From positions 1 through 25,257 of the forward strand of contig CAAFXE010000222.1 of NCBI GenBank assembly GCA_900766915.1: a stretch of 25,257 bases of DNA, read 5' to 3'. The translations under genes were made by a program, and so were the position numbers. The notes beneath the pieces are model-generated. The model saw only the letters and a list, made by a program, of their open reading frames with translations. It made no database searches and had not been told where the DNA came from. The first letter of the stretch is position 1. Every line of letters begins with the position of its first letter. Positions 15,001 through 22,852 of the stretch are shown piece by piece. The stretch comes from Lachnospiraceae bacterium. Lineage in GTDB: Bacteria; Bacillota; Clostridia; Lachnospirales; Lachnospiraceae.

Positions 15001-16209
15001 ATGTTAATTGTGAAGAAATTTGGAGGAACTTCCGTAGGCGACAGTGAGAGAATCAAAAATGTTGCCGGAAGAATTGCGGAAGAATACAAAAAAGGGAATG
15101 ATGTTGTAGTTGTTCTTTCCGCCATGGGCAAGACTACGGATGTACTGATCGATCAGGCAAGAGAATTAAATCCAAATCCGCCAAAGCGTGAAATGGATAT
15201 GCTCTTTACCATTGGAGAGCAGCAGTCAGTTGCACTCATGGCCATGGCGTTGGATGCCATGGGAATTCCTGCAGTCTCATTAAATGCATTTCAGGTACCG
15301 ATGTACACCACAAGAGTTCATGGCAATGCAAGATTAAAGAAAATTGAGACCAAGAGACTTTTGCAGGAACTGGAAGACAAAAAGGTTGTAATTGTCACAG
15401 GCTTCCAGGGTGTGAACAGATTTGACGATTATACCACTTTGGGACGCGGCGGTTCCGATACAACAGCAGTAGCCCTTGCAGCTGCACTGCATGCAGATGC
15501 CTGTGAAATTTATACAGACGTTGACGGTGTTTACACAGCAGATCCTCGTATTGTAAAAAATGCACGCAAGCTTGATGAAATCACCTATGATGAAATGCTT
15601 GACCTTGCAACCTTAGGAGCAGGTGTTCTTCATAACCGTTCCGTAGAAATGGCAAAAAAATATGGCGTACCACTTGTTGTACGTTCCAGCTTAAATGAAT
15701 CAGAAGGTACTGTATTAAGGGAGGTAACCAGCGTGGAAAGAATGTTGATCAGCGGTGTGGCTTTAGATAAAAACGTAGCAAGAATTTCAGTAATCGGAGT
15801 AAAGGATGAACCGGGTATTGCGTTTAAATTATTTGATTGTCTGGCAAAGGCCAATATCAATGTAGACGTAATCTTACAGTCTATCGGACGTGATGGCACA
15901 AAGGACATTACCTTTACTGTAGCAAGAGATGAAGCGGACAATGCAGTGATGGCAATTCATGCAAACAAAGCAAGAATCACTCTTCAGGATATCACAGTAA
16001 ACAAGCATGTGAATAAGGTTTCCATCGTTGGTGCCGGCATGATGTCTAATCCGGGTGTGGCAGCAAAAATGTTTGAGGCACTCTACAATGTAGGGGTTAA
16101 CATCAATATGATCTCTACTTCCGAGATTCGTGTCACCGTTATCGTAGATGAAGGAAAAGCAGAAGCTGCCATGAATGCAGTGCATGATGCATTTGCCCTT
16201 GGAGAATAA
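15001..16209 (+). CDS. lysC: Aspartate kinase
   Basis: Aspartokinase phosphorylates aspartate, the entry to lysine, diaminopimelate, threonine and methionine synthesis. The 402-residue protein has the kinase signature KKFGGTSVGDSE (5-16), FQGVN, and TTLGRGGSDTTAVALAAAL followed by CEIYTDVDGVYTADPR. Two ACT domains occupy about 260-402 (ARISVIGVKDEPGIAFKLF and VSIVGAGMMSNPGVAAKMF), as in lysine- or threonine-inhibited monofunctional enzymes. SD GAGGAG precedes the ATG. It is not fused to hom, unlike the enteric bifunctional forms. An internal start for a separate beta subunit, known in Bacillus lysC, is possible but not provable here. Which effector inhibits it cannot be read from sequence alone. 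Confidence 0.95.
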   Translation: MLIVKKFGGTSVGDSERIKNVAGRIAEEYKKGNDVVVVLSAMGKTTDVLIDQARELNPNPPKREMDMLFTIGEQQSVALMAMALDAMGIPAVSLNAFQVPMYTTRVHGNARLKKIETKRLLQELEDKKVVIVTGFQGVNRFDDYTTLGRGGSDTTAVALAAALHADACEIYTDVDGVYTADPRIVKNARKLDEITYDEMLDLATLGAGVLHNRSVEMAKKYGVPLVVRSSLNESEGTVLREVTSVERMLISGVALDKNVARISVIGVKDEPGIAFKLFDCLAKANINVDVILQSIGRDGTKDITFTVARDEADNAVMAIHANKARITLQDITVNKHVNKVSIVGAGMMSNPGVAAKMFEALYNVGVNINMISTSEIRVTVIVDEGKAEAAMNAVHDAFALGE

Positions 16210-16229
16210 AAAGAAAATGAAATGATCAT

Positions 16230-16254
16230 AAAGCGTCCGATAACCGGGCGCTTT
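16230..16254 (+). terminator. Probable terminator hairpin after lysC
   Basis: AAAGCGTCCG pairs with CGGGCGCTTT (10 bp, one G-U) around a 5-base loop. The T-run is short (TTT then ACT), so termination may be partial and tex, starting 23 bases later, may receive read-through. Confidence 0.6.
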
Positions 16255-16277
16255 ACTCATGAATTACCGGAGGATTT

Positions 16278-18422
16278 ATGGATATTAATAAAAAAATAGC
16301 AGAAGAGCTGGGCGTAAAGCTCTGGCAGGTAGAAGCAGCCGTAGGGCTCATTGACGAAGGAAACACCATTCCTTTTATTTCCCGTTATCGTAAGGAAGTT
16401 ACCGGAGCTTTAAATGATGAACAGCTGCGTATATTAGATGAGCGGCTGAAATATCTTCGCAATCTGGAAGAGAAAAAAAAACAGGTGCTTTCTACCATTG
16501 AAGAACAGGGAAAGCTGACAGAAGAATTAAAAGCCCGGATCCTGGCAGCCGAAACCCTGGTAGTGGTAGAAGATTTATATCGCCCATTCCGTCCAAAACG
16601 AAGAACCCGTGCCATGATCGCAAAGGAAAAGGGATTGGAAGGTCTGGCCAATGTAATCCTTTTACAGATGACAAAAGAACCTCTTGAAAAAGAAGCCGTG
16701 AACTATCTTTCAGAAGAAAAAGGTGTGGAAACTGTGGAGGATGCCATTGCCGGTGCCATGGATATCATTGCAGAAAGTGTTTCGGATGAGGCAGAATATC
16801 GTATCCATATCCGGAAGATGACCTTTGACAATGGACGAATTACTTCCGTTGCAAAAGACCCGGAAGCAAAAACAGTTTATGAAATGTACTACAACTTTGA
16901 AGAACCCGTGAAGAAAATTGCAGGACACCGCATCCTGGCTTTAAACCGCGGGGAGGATGAAAAAGTCTTAACTGTCAAAGTGGAAGCACCGGCAGAGGAT
17001 ATTTTAAGATATCTGGAAAAGCAGACTATCACCAGAGACAATCCTTATACAACACCGGTATTAAAAGAAGCGATCGCCGACAGCTACAGCCGTCTCATCG
17101 GACCGGCTATTGAGCGTGAGATCAGAAATGAGCTGACAGAAAAAGCAGAAGATGGTGCCATCAATGTATTTGGAAAGAACTTAGAACAGCTTCTTTTACA
17201 GCCTCCGATCACAGGTCAGGTGGTTCTTGGATGGGACCCGGCTTTTAGAACAGGCTGTAAGCTGGCAGTCGTAGATGCCACCGGAAAGGTACTGGATACG
17301 GTTGTGATCTACCCTACAGCGCCACAAAATAAAGTAGAAGAAGCCAAAAAGGTTTTGAAAAATCTGATTGCAAAATATAATATTACATTAATCTCTGTAG
17401 GAAACGGTACTGCGTCCAGAGAATCTGAGCTTGTTATCGTAGATTTATTGAAAGAGCTCAAAGCTCCGGTTCAGTATGTAATCGTCAATGAAGCAGGAGC
17501 TTCCGTATATTCTGCAAGTAAGCTTGCCACGGAAGAATTTCCGAATTTTGATGTAGGACAGCGAAGTGCTGCATCCATTGCAAGACGTCTTCAGGATCCG
17601 CTGGCAGAGCTTGTAAAGATCGATCCAAAATCCATCGGCGTCGGTCAGTACCAGCACGATATGAATCAGAAAAAATTAAATGAGTCATTAACAGCCGTGG
17701 TGGAAGACTGTGTTAATAAAGTTGGTGTGGATTTAAATACAGCATCAGCTTCTCTTTTGGAATATATTTCCGGTATCAGCAAAACACTTGCAAAAAATAT
17801 TGTGTCCTACCGTGAAGAGCATGGACGTTTCCATGACAGAAGAGAACTGTTAAAGGTCTCCAAGCTTGGACCGAAGGCCTTTGAACAATGTGCCGGATTT
17901 ATGAGAATCACAGGTGGAAAAAACCCGCTGGATGCCACCAGTGTACATCCGGAAAGCTATGCGGCAGCAGAGCAGCTGATCTCTATCCTTGGATATACAG
18001 AGGAAGATATTGTGAAAGGCGGCTTAAAAGGAATTACAAAGAAGGTTCACGATAAAAAGAGGCTGGCAGAGAAACTGGGTGTCGGTGAGATTACATTGGA
18101 TGATATCTTAAAGGAACTGGAAAAACCGGCCCGTGACCCGCGAGATGAGATGCCAAAGCCAATTCTTCGAAGCGACGTATTGGAAATGAAGGATTTAAAA
18201 CCCGGAATGATTCTAAAAGGAACCGTCCGTAACGTAATTGATTTTGGCGTGTTTGTGGATATCGGTGTTCATCAGGACGGTCTGGTGCACATTTCGCAGC
18301 TGACCGATAAGAAATTTATTAAGCATCCGCTGGAAGTTGTAAGCGTTGGGGATGTGGTAGAAGTAAAAGTCATGAGTGTAGATCTGGAAAAGAAAAGAAT
18401 CCAGCTGACTATGAAACTGTAA
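16278..18422 (+). CDS. tex: Tex family RNA-binding transcription accessory protein
   Basis: The 714-residue product has the full Tex architecture. The N-terminal helical region begins IAEELGVKLWQVEAAVGLIDEG, with FISRYRKEVTG; the middle contains a YqgF/RuvC-like domain (LGWDPAFRTGCKLAVVDATG, about 312-331). Tandem helix-hairpin-helix elements follow (about 490-545, YISGISKTLAKNIVSYRE and SKLGPKAFEQCAGFMRI), and a C-terminal S1 domain lies at about 640-714 (GTVRNVIDFGVFVDIGVHQDGLVHISQL). Tex is a conserved nucleic-acid-binding protein related to eukaryotic Spt6; its exact bacterial role is unsettled. SD GGAGG precedes the ATG. It may be co-transcribed with lysC by read-through and converges with ribU. 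Confidence 0.95.
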   Translation: MDINKKIAEELGVKLWQVEAAVGLIDEGNTIPFISRYRKEVTGALNDEQLRILDERLKYLRNLEEKKKQVLSTIEEQGKLTEELKARILAAETLVVVEDLYRPFRPKRRTRAMIAKEKGLEGLANVILLQMTKEPLEKEAVNYLSEEKGVETVEDAIAGAMDIIAESVSDEAEYRIHIRKMTFDNGRITSVAKDPEAKTVYEMYYNFEEPVKKIAGHRILALNRGEDEKVLTVKVEAPAEDILRYLEKQTITRDNPYTTPVLKEAIADSYSRLIGPAIEREIRNELTEKAEDGAINVFGKNLEQLLLQPPITGQVVLGWDPAFRTGCKLAVVDATGKVLDTVVIYPTAPQNKVEEAKKVLKNLIAKYNITLISVGNGTASRESELVIVDLLKELKAPVQYVIVNEAGASVYSASKLATEEFPNFDVGQRSAASIARRLQDPLAELVKIDPKSIGVGQYQHDMNQKKLNESLTAVVEDCVNKVGVDLNTASASLLEYISGISKTLAKNIVSYREEHGRFHDRRELLKVSKLGPKAFEQCAGFMRITGGKNPLDATSVHPESYAAAEQLISILGYTEEDIVKGGLKGITKKVHDKKRLAEKLGVGEITLDDILKELEKPARDPRDEMPKPILRSDVLEMKDLKPGMILKGTVRNVIDFGVFVDIGVHQDGLVHISQLTDKKFIKHPLEVVSVGDVVEVKVMSVDLEKKRIQLTMKL

Positions 18423-18447
18423 TAAGGACCATATTGGTCATAAAAAG

Positions 18448-18475
18448 GGGGCATGCTTCCAGGGAAGCATGCCCC
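18448..18475 (-). terminator. Rho-independent terminator of ribU
   Basis: A perfect 12-bp stem (GGGGCATGCTTC / GAAGCATGCCCC) with a 4-base loop lies between the convergent genes tex and ribU. Read on the minus strand, the stem is followed by CTTTTTATG, so it terminates ribU; the plus strand has no T-run after the stem. Confidence 0.85.
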
Positions 18476-18490
18476 AAAGTATATACAGAC

Positions 18491-19096
18491 CTAGCGGTTA
18501 CCTTTTAAAATCGGACTGATATGTTTATACAACAGGAATGTGATAAGAGACACGATAAATCCTTTGATCAGGTTGAATGGTGCAACAGCAATGACAACGA
18601 AAGTTGCAACATTGTTAATATGGCTGTTGACTTGATTACCCATATCAATGATCACATCCATTGGCATTCCAAAGGCTACGGAGTAGGTGGGCAGTAAAAC
18701 GTAAGCGTTTAAGAAGCATCCAACCACTGCCATAAAAACAGTACCCACAACCATACCGATCAAAGCATTCTTTTTTGTTTTATGTTTTTTATAAATCAGT
18801 GCTGCCGGGATTATAAAGGAACATCCGATGAAAAAGTTGGCAATGTCACCAACAAAGGCAGTGCTGGTTCCCTTTAAGAGAAGCTTTAAAAGTACCTTGA
18901 TCAGTTCAATACATGCACCTGCCACAGGTCCCAATGAAAATGCACCGATGAGAACCGGGATTTCACTCAGGTCGATTTCATAAAATGGGGGTGCAATAAA
19001 TGGGAGTGGAAATTCCAGATACATCAGTATGGCTGCAACAGCCCCCAGCATTGCAATTTCTACCAGTGTTCTTGTTTTCGTTGATGTGTTACTCAT
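18491..19096 (-). CDS. ribU: ECF transporter S component, riboflavin transporter RibU
   Basis: The 201-residue integral membrane protein is the substrate-binding subunit of an energy-coupling factor transporter for riboflavin. It has about six hydrophobic segments. RibU-type motifs are visible near the N-terminus (LEFPLPFIAPPFYEIDLSEIP, LIGAFSLGPVAG) and GDIANFFIGCSF. The shared EcfA and EcfT subunits are not in this window, as expected for a solitary S component. The ATG at 19096 follows SD AAGGA. An FMN riboswitch and attenuator stand directly upstream, which strongly supports riboflavin as the substrate and implies repression when FMN is plentiful. Confidence 0.93.
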   Translation of the reverse strand: MSNTSTKTRTLVEIAMLGAVAAILMYLEFPLPFIAPPFYEIDLSEIPVLIGAFSLGPVAGACIELIKVLLKLLLKGTSTAFVGDIANFFIGCSFIIPAALIYKKHKTKKNALIGMVVGTVFMAVVGCFLNAYVLLPTYSVAFGMPMDVIIDMGNQVNSHINNVATFVVIAVAPFNLIKGFIVSLITFLLYKHISPILKGNR

Positions 19097-19133
19097 AAAA
19101 TTATCCTTCTTTCCGAAAGTTCCTCCTTAAGGT

Positions 19134-19161
19134 AAAAAAAGCCCTGAATAAATTCAGGGCT
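19134..19161 (-). terminator. Attenuator terminator of the ribU FMN riboswitch
   Basis: On the minus strand AGCCCTGAAT pairs perfectly with ATTCAGGGCT across a 2-base centre and runs into seven T residues, between the FMN aptamer and the ribU start. It is the natural off-state expression platform of the riboswitch. Confidence 0.88.
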
Positions 19162-19198
19162 TAAGTATACTCGTAATCAATACAAAAGTATTAAAAAT

Positions 19199-19330
19199 CT
19201 TCTCTCATCCAGACTTTACTGTCGGTTTTGGAATTTCTGAAACTCAGATCACCAAATCAGCCGCATCATGCGGGTCGCGGACTTTACCGCCGGTAGGGAA
19301 TTCCTTTTCCAGGTCACCCTGCCCCGAAGA
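19199..19330 (-). ncRNA. FMN riboswitch (RFN element)
   Basis: The minus strand carries the conserved RFN blocks in order: TCTTCGGGGCAGGGTGA, ATTCCCTACCGGCGGTA, AAGTCCGCGA, GATTTGGTGA, CCGACAGTAAAGTC and GGATGAGAGAAGA. The two ends, TCTTC and GAAGA, close helix P1. FMN binding would favour the terminator at 19134-19161 and shut off ribU. Confidence 0.96.
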
Positions 19331-19356
19331 ACTTTCTGTTTTGTTTTTTCATCAGT

Positions 19357-19385
19357 ATGTTACAATGAAGGACGGAATCTGTCAA
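19357..19385 (-). promoter_or_regulatory. Promoter of the FMN riboswitch-ribU unit
   Basis: On the minus strand a perfect TTGACA is followed after 17 bases by TAACAT. It lies about 27 bases upstream of the aptamer, consistent with the riboswitch being transcribed from its 5' end. Confidence 0.65.
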
Positions 19386-19436
19386 CCATAGTTTTCGGAG
19401 TGCCTGGAAAATTTCATATCGCTTAAAGGGATTTCC

Positions 19437-19464
19437 TTGACCTTTGAAAGATTATTGTTATACT
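19437..19464 (+). promoter_or_regulatory. Promoter of the ycxB-like/tsaE operon
   Basis: TTGACC and TATACT are 16 bases apart, with TG one base before the -10 (TTGTTATACT, extended -10). It lies 58 bases before the ycxB-like ATG, and is the only clear forward promoter I see before the tsa genes. Confidence 0.7.
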
Positions 19465-19522
19465 ATGAGATAGATGTCAGAAAACGAAAGAAAAGAAAGA
19501 CGAGTAAAACAGGAGGTATTCC

Positions 19523-20005
19523 ATGAGATACGAATTTGATTTCCAAATGGACGAAAAAACACTGGGAGACTTTTATATGAGCCACAATATGGGAGGAATT
19601 TCAGGCTTTCTCTGGCCGGTGCTTGGTGCCTTTGCCATTGTGATCGCAGTGGTGTCAGGAAATTCCACACCAATTCTTTACAGACTGGTATATGCACTGT
19701 TTGGTCTGATGTTTATTTTTTACATTCCATGGGATTTAAAAAGAAAAGCAAAAAAACAGGTAAAAACCAATCCATACTATGCACAGCCGATTCATTATGT
19801 GATTGATGAAGAAGGGGTGACAACTACCCAGGGTGACCAAAAGGCTACAGTGAAGTGGGAAAATTTCAGTAAATTAAAAATTACCAAAAAGAGCATGTTT
19901 CTTTATATGAGAAATAAAAATGCATGTGTATTTTCTACAGATGTTTTCGGAAAAGATCTGGATGCGGCATATGATTTTATCAAATCGAAAGTGGAACACA
20001 AATAA
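19523..20005 (+). CDS. YcxB-like family membrane protein
   Basis: The 160-residue product resembles the YcxB-like family. Two hydrophobic segments (about 29-45 and 52-68, GFLWPVLGAFAIVIAVV and LVYALFGLMFIFYIPW) are followed by a basic stretch (KRKAKKQVK). A soluble C-terminal region has the family strands HYVIDEEGVTTTQGD, VKWENFSKLKITKKSMFLYM and ACVFSTDVF. The function of the family is not established. SD AGGAGG precedes the ATG. Its stop lies 9 bases before tsaE, so it heads the t6A-related operon. Confidence 0.75.
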   Translation: MRYEFDFQMDEKTLGDFYMSHNMGGISGFLWPVLGAFAIVIAVVSGNSTPILYRLVYALFGLMFIFYIPWDLKRKAKKQVKTNPYYAQPIHYVIDEEGVTTTQGDQKATVKWENFSKLKITKKSMFLYMRNKNACVFSTDVFGKDLDAAYDFIKSKVEHK

Positions 20006-20014
20006 GGAAAGTAT

Positions 20015-20446
20015 ATGATCATTGAAACAAATACAGCAAAAGAAACCTTTGAATTTGGAAGAAGTCTGGGGGAAGCTGCAAAGCCCGGGACAGTCTATAC
20101 CTTGATCGGTGATCTGGGAGTAGGAAAGACAGTGCTCACTCAGGGACTTGCAAAGGGACTTGCCATAGACGAACCTATCAACAGTCCGACCTTCACCATT
20201 GTTCAGGTTTATGAAGAGGGCAGACTTCCGTTATACCATTTTGACGTTTACCGCATTGGTGATGTGGAGGAAATGGAAGAAATCGGATATGAAGATTATT
20301 TTTACGGTGAAGGGGTGTCCCTGATCGAATGGGCAAACCTGATCGAAGAGATTCTGCCGGATAAGTATACAGAAATTAAGATTGAAAAAGATCTTGAAAA
20401 GGGATTTGACTATCGCAAGATCACAGTCACGCCCATAGGAGAATAA
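20015..20446 (+). CDS. tsaE: tRNA t6A synthesis ATPase TsaE
   Basis: TsaE is the small ATPase that supports the TsaB-TsaD complex making threonylcarbamoyl-adenosine at position 37 of ANN-decoding tRNAs. The 143-residue product has the Walker A GDLGVGKT (32-39), the family segment SPTFTIVQVYE, HFDVYRI and the Walker B-like region ending SLIEWANLIEE. Length and order are typical. The SD is GGAAAG, just before ATG 20015. tsaB follows after 4 bases. Confidence 0.95.
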   Translation: MIIETNTAKETFEFGRSLGEAAKPGTVYTLIGDLGVGKTVLTQGLAKGLAIDEPINSPTFTIVQVYEEGRLPLYHFDVYRIGDVEEMEEIGYEDYFYGEGVSLIEWANLIEEILPDKYTEIKIEKDLEKGFDYRKITVTPIGE

Positions 20447-20450
20447 TTTT

Positions 20451-21164
20451 ATGAAAATATTGGCACTGGACAGTTCAGGGCTGGTGGCTTCCGTTGCAGT
20501 GATGGAAGATGACACCATGCTGGCTGAATTTACCATGAACTATAAAAAGACCCATTCTCAGACTCTGCTTCCTATGCTGGATGAGATGGCTAAAATGATT
20601 GAGCTGGATTTAAATACAGTGGATGCGATTGCGGTCGCAGGAGGTCCGGGCTCCTTTACCGGACTTCGTATCGGATCTGCCACAGCCAAGGGGCTGGGAC
20701 TGGCGCTTCACAAGCCGTTGATCTCCATTCCTACTGTGGATGGACTGGCATACAATCTTTGCGGAACGGAAAAAATCGTATGTCCTTTGATGGATGCCAG
20801 AAGAAATCAGGTTTACACAGGAATCTATGAATTTGAAGGAAATACTTTAAAGGTCATAGAGCCTCAGATGGCAGTGGATATTTCTGTCATAGCAGAGAAA
20901 TTAAATGCACTGGGAAGAGAAGTGATTTTCTTAGGTGACGGATATCCGGTATATGAAAAGAAACTGGAAGAATTGATGCGTATTCCATATATGGCAGCTC
21001 CGGCACATTTAAGCCGCCAAAGAGCGGGTGCCCTTGGAACGCTTGCTCTTGCGTATGCAAAAGAAGGCAAACTGGAATCTGCCGCAGATCATCAGCCGGA
21101 CTATTTAAGACTTTCTCAGGCGGAAAGAGAACGCGCAGAGAAACAAAAGGCAGCAGGCGTATGA
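20451..21164 (+). CDS. tsaB: tRNA t6A synthesis protein TsaB
   Basis: TsaB is the catalytically inactive ASKHA-fold partner that dimerises with TsaD in t6A synthesis. The 237-residue product begins MKILALDSSG and carries the conserved AVAGGPGSFTGLRIG (about 61-75) and PLMDARRNQVYTGIYE. The SD is TAGGAG, about 8 bases before the start. The stop overlaps the rimI start by 4 bases (ATGA), implying translational coupling. Confidence 0.95.
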   Translation: MKILALDSSGLVASVAVMEDDTMLAEFTMNYKKTHSQTLLPMLDEMAKMIELDLNTVDAIAVAGGPGSFTGLRIGSATAKGLGLALHKPLISIPTVDGLAYNLCGTEKIVCPLMDARRNQVYTGIYEFEGNTLKVIEPQMAVDISVIAEKLNALGREVIFLGDGYPVYEKKLEELMRIPYMAAPAHLSRQRAGALGTLALAYAKEGKLESAADHQPDYLRLSQAERERAEKQKAAGV

Positions 21165-21622
21165 AAAGGACCATCGTCAGAAACATGCAGCCGGAAGACT
21201 TAAAAAAGGTATGCGAGATCGAGAAAGCCAACTTTTCCCTTCCGTGGTCAGAAAAATCTTTCCTGGAAAGCATGGAAAGAGATGATACCGTCTTTTTGAC
21301 AGCACTTGTGGATGGTGAGATTGCAGGTTATCTTGGATGTTATTGTATTGCAGGTACCGGTGAAATCACCAATGTGGCGGTAGATGCAGCGTATCGGCGT
21401 CGGGGAGTAGGCCGTGAACTTCTGTTAAAGCTTTACAGGGAAGGAGCAGCACATCTTACAGAAGAATATTTTCTGGAGGTTCGGGAAAGCAATGAGGCTG
21501 CGATTTCCTTATATACAGAAATGGGATTTGAAAAAGAAGGAATCCGTAAAAATTTTTATGAAAAGCCGGTAGAAAATGCGGTGATCATGTGGAATCATTT
21601 CCCACTAGGAATCCGCACATAA
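21161..21622 (+). CDS. rimI: Ribosomal protein alanine N-acetyltransferase RimI
   Basis: The 153-residue GNAT-family product matches RimI, which acetylates the N-terminal alanine of ribosomal protein S18. It has FSLPWSEKSF (25-34), ITNVAVDAAYRRRGVGREL with the acetyl-CoA motif RRRGVG at 79-84, then FLEVRESNEAAISLYTEMGFEKEGIRKNFY. This tsaB-rimI-tsaD neighbourhood is common in bacteria. Other GNAT substrates cannot be excluded. Confidence 0.92.
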   Translation: MKRTIVRNMQPEDLKKVCEIEKANFSLPWSEKSFLESMERDDTVFLTALVDGEIAGYLGCYCIAGTGEITNVAVDAAYRRRGVGRELLLKLYREGAAHLTEEYFLEVRESNEAAISLYTEMGFEKEGIRKNFYEKPVENAVIMWNHFPLGIRT

Positions 21623-21639
21623 AACAAGTATGATGAAAA

Positions 21640-21668
21640 CTGTTACTGGAAGGTCGTGAACAGTAACA
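21640..21668. repeat. Dispersed inverted-repeat element, copy E (short form)
   Basis: TGTTACTG (21641-21648) and CAGTAACA (21661-21668) form a perfect 8-bp inverted repeat. The internal CTGGAAGGTCGTGAACAG matches the right end of copy B (CTGGAAGGTACTGAACAG) with two differences. It ends 5 bases before the SD of the next gene. Confidence 0.6.
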
Positions 21669-21684
21669 CGATGGGAGGAATCAT

Positions 21685-21930
21685 ATGCGTTTTTATAAAG
21701 ATAAAGAAAAAAAGGTTCTGGAAAAAGTCCTGTGTAATTGTTGTGGCAGAGAGCTTACCGTAAAGGGAAGCTGTGTAACCGAAGGGGTTATATATGTGTG
21801 CAAGGACTGGGGATTTTTTTCTAAGAAAGATCTGGTTCGCCATGAATTTGATGTGTGCGAACAGTGTTATGATGAATTGATATCCAAATTTCAGATTCCG
21901 GTTACGGAAAGGGAAATTCTGGAAGTATAG
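21685..21930 (+). CDS. Small Cys-rich, probably zinc-ribbon protein of unknown function
   Basis: The 81-residue product has a basic N-terminus, then a CNCCGREL knuckle (Cys17, 19, 20), two more cysteines (30 and 39), and a second CEQCYDEL knuckle (Cys58 and 61). The pairing Cys17/20 with Cys58/61 resembles a zinc ribbon split by an insertion containing WGFFSKKDLVRHEFD. I do not recognise a named family and assign no function. SD GGGAGG precedes the ATG by 6 bases. rnz starts 8 bases after its stop, so it is probably co-transcribed with rnz-tsaD-ispD. Composition matches its neighbours, so recent transfer is not suggested. Confidence 0.85.
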   Translation: MRFYKDKEKKVLEKVLCNCCGRELTVKGSCVTEGVIYVCKDWGFFSKKDLVRHEFDVCEQCYDELISKFQIPVTEREILEV

Positions 21931-21938
21931 GAGAAACT

Positions 21939-22850
21939 ATGTTAGATATCTGTTTGCTGGGCTGTGGCGGAATGATGCCCCTGCCTTATCGATGGCTGAC
22001 TTCCTTAATGGTTCGTTTTAACGGCAGCAGCCTGTTAATTGACTGTGGTGAGGGCACGCAGGTGGCGATCAGGGAGAAAGGCTGGAGCTTTAAACCCATT
22101 GATACCATTTGTTTTACCCATTATCATGGGGATCACATCGGCGGACTTCCCGGCCTTTTGCTGACTATGGGAAATTCTGACCGTACAGAACCGCTGACAC
22201 TGATTGGGCCACCGGGACTGGAAAAGGTGGTAGGAGCTCTTCGGGTCATTGCCCCGGGACTTCCTTTTCCTGTTATTTATAAAGAAATTACGGAGCCGTT
22301 CCAGGTATTTGAATTAAATGGATACCGTCTGAAGGCTTTTAAAGTAAATCATAATGTAACCTGTTATGGTTACACAATGGAAATTGACCGTGCAGGAAAA
22401 TTTGATCCGGATAAAGCAAAAGAAGCAGAAATTCCATTGAAATGTTGGGGGAGACTCCAAAAAGGGGAAACGATTACCGAAGAGGGCAGAACCTTTACAC
22501 CGGATATGGTGATGGGGCCTGCCAGAAAAGGTATTAAGCTGACTTACTGTACAGACACCAGGCCTACAGATTCCATTGTGGAGAATGCAATGAAATCTGA
22601 TCTTTTGATTCTGGAGGGCATGTATGGAGATCCGGAAAAAATTCCAGATGCAAAAAGTAAAAAACATATGATGTTTCAGGAAGCAGCAAAGATTGCTGCC
22701 AGGGCCGATGTAAAGGAGCTGTGGCTGACTCATTACAGCCCATCTCTACCGAAGCCGGAATATTATATGGAAGAGGTACAAAAGATATTTAGCAACACAT
22801 TCCCGGGAAAGGACGGAAAATCCGTAGAGCTGGGATTTGAAGAGGAATAG
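21939..22850 (+). CDS. rnz: Ribonuclease Z, tRNA 3'-end endonuclease
   Basis: RNase Z cuts the 3' trailer of precursor tRNAs, mainly those without an encoded CCA. The 303-residue metallo-beta-lactamase-fold product has the zinc motif THYHGDHIGGLPG (His61, His63, Asp65, His66), LIDCGEGTQ (about 33-41), TYCTDTRP with a metal Asp, and a C-terminal LTHYSPS His. The substrate exosite arm typical of the short form is plausible around 155-185. The two tRNA-Ser genes in this window lack an encoded CCA, which fits a need for this enzyme. The stop is 2 bases before the tsaD start. Confidence 0.94.
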   Translation: MLDICLLGCGGMMPLPYRWLTSLMVRFNGSSLLIDCGEGTQVAIREKGWSFKPIDTICFTHYHGDHIGGLPGLLLTMGNSDRTEPLTLIGPPGLEKVVGALRVIAPGLPFPVIYKEITEPFQVFELNGYRLKAFKVNHNVTCYGYTMEIDRAGKFDPDKAKEAEIPLKCWGRLQKGETITEEGRTFTPDMVMGPARKGIKLTYCTDTRPTDSIVENAMKSDLLILEGMYGDPEKIPDAKSKKHMMFQEAAKIAARADVKELWLTHYSPSLPKPEYYMEEVQKIFSNTFPGKDGKSVELGFEEE

Positions 22851-22852
22851 CA

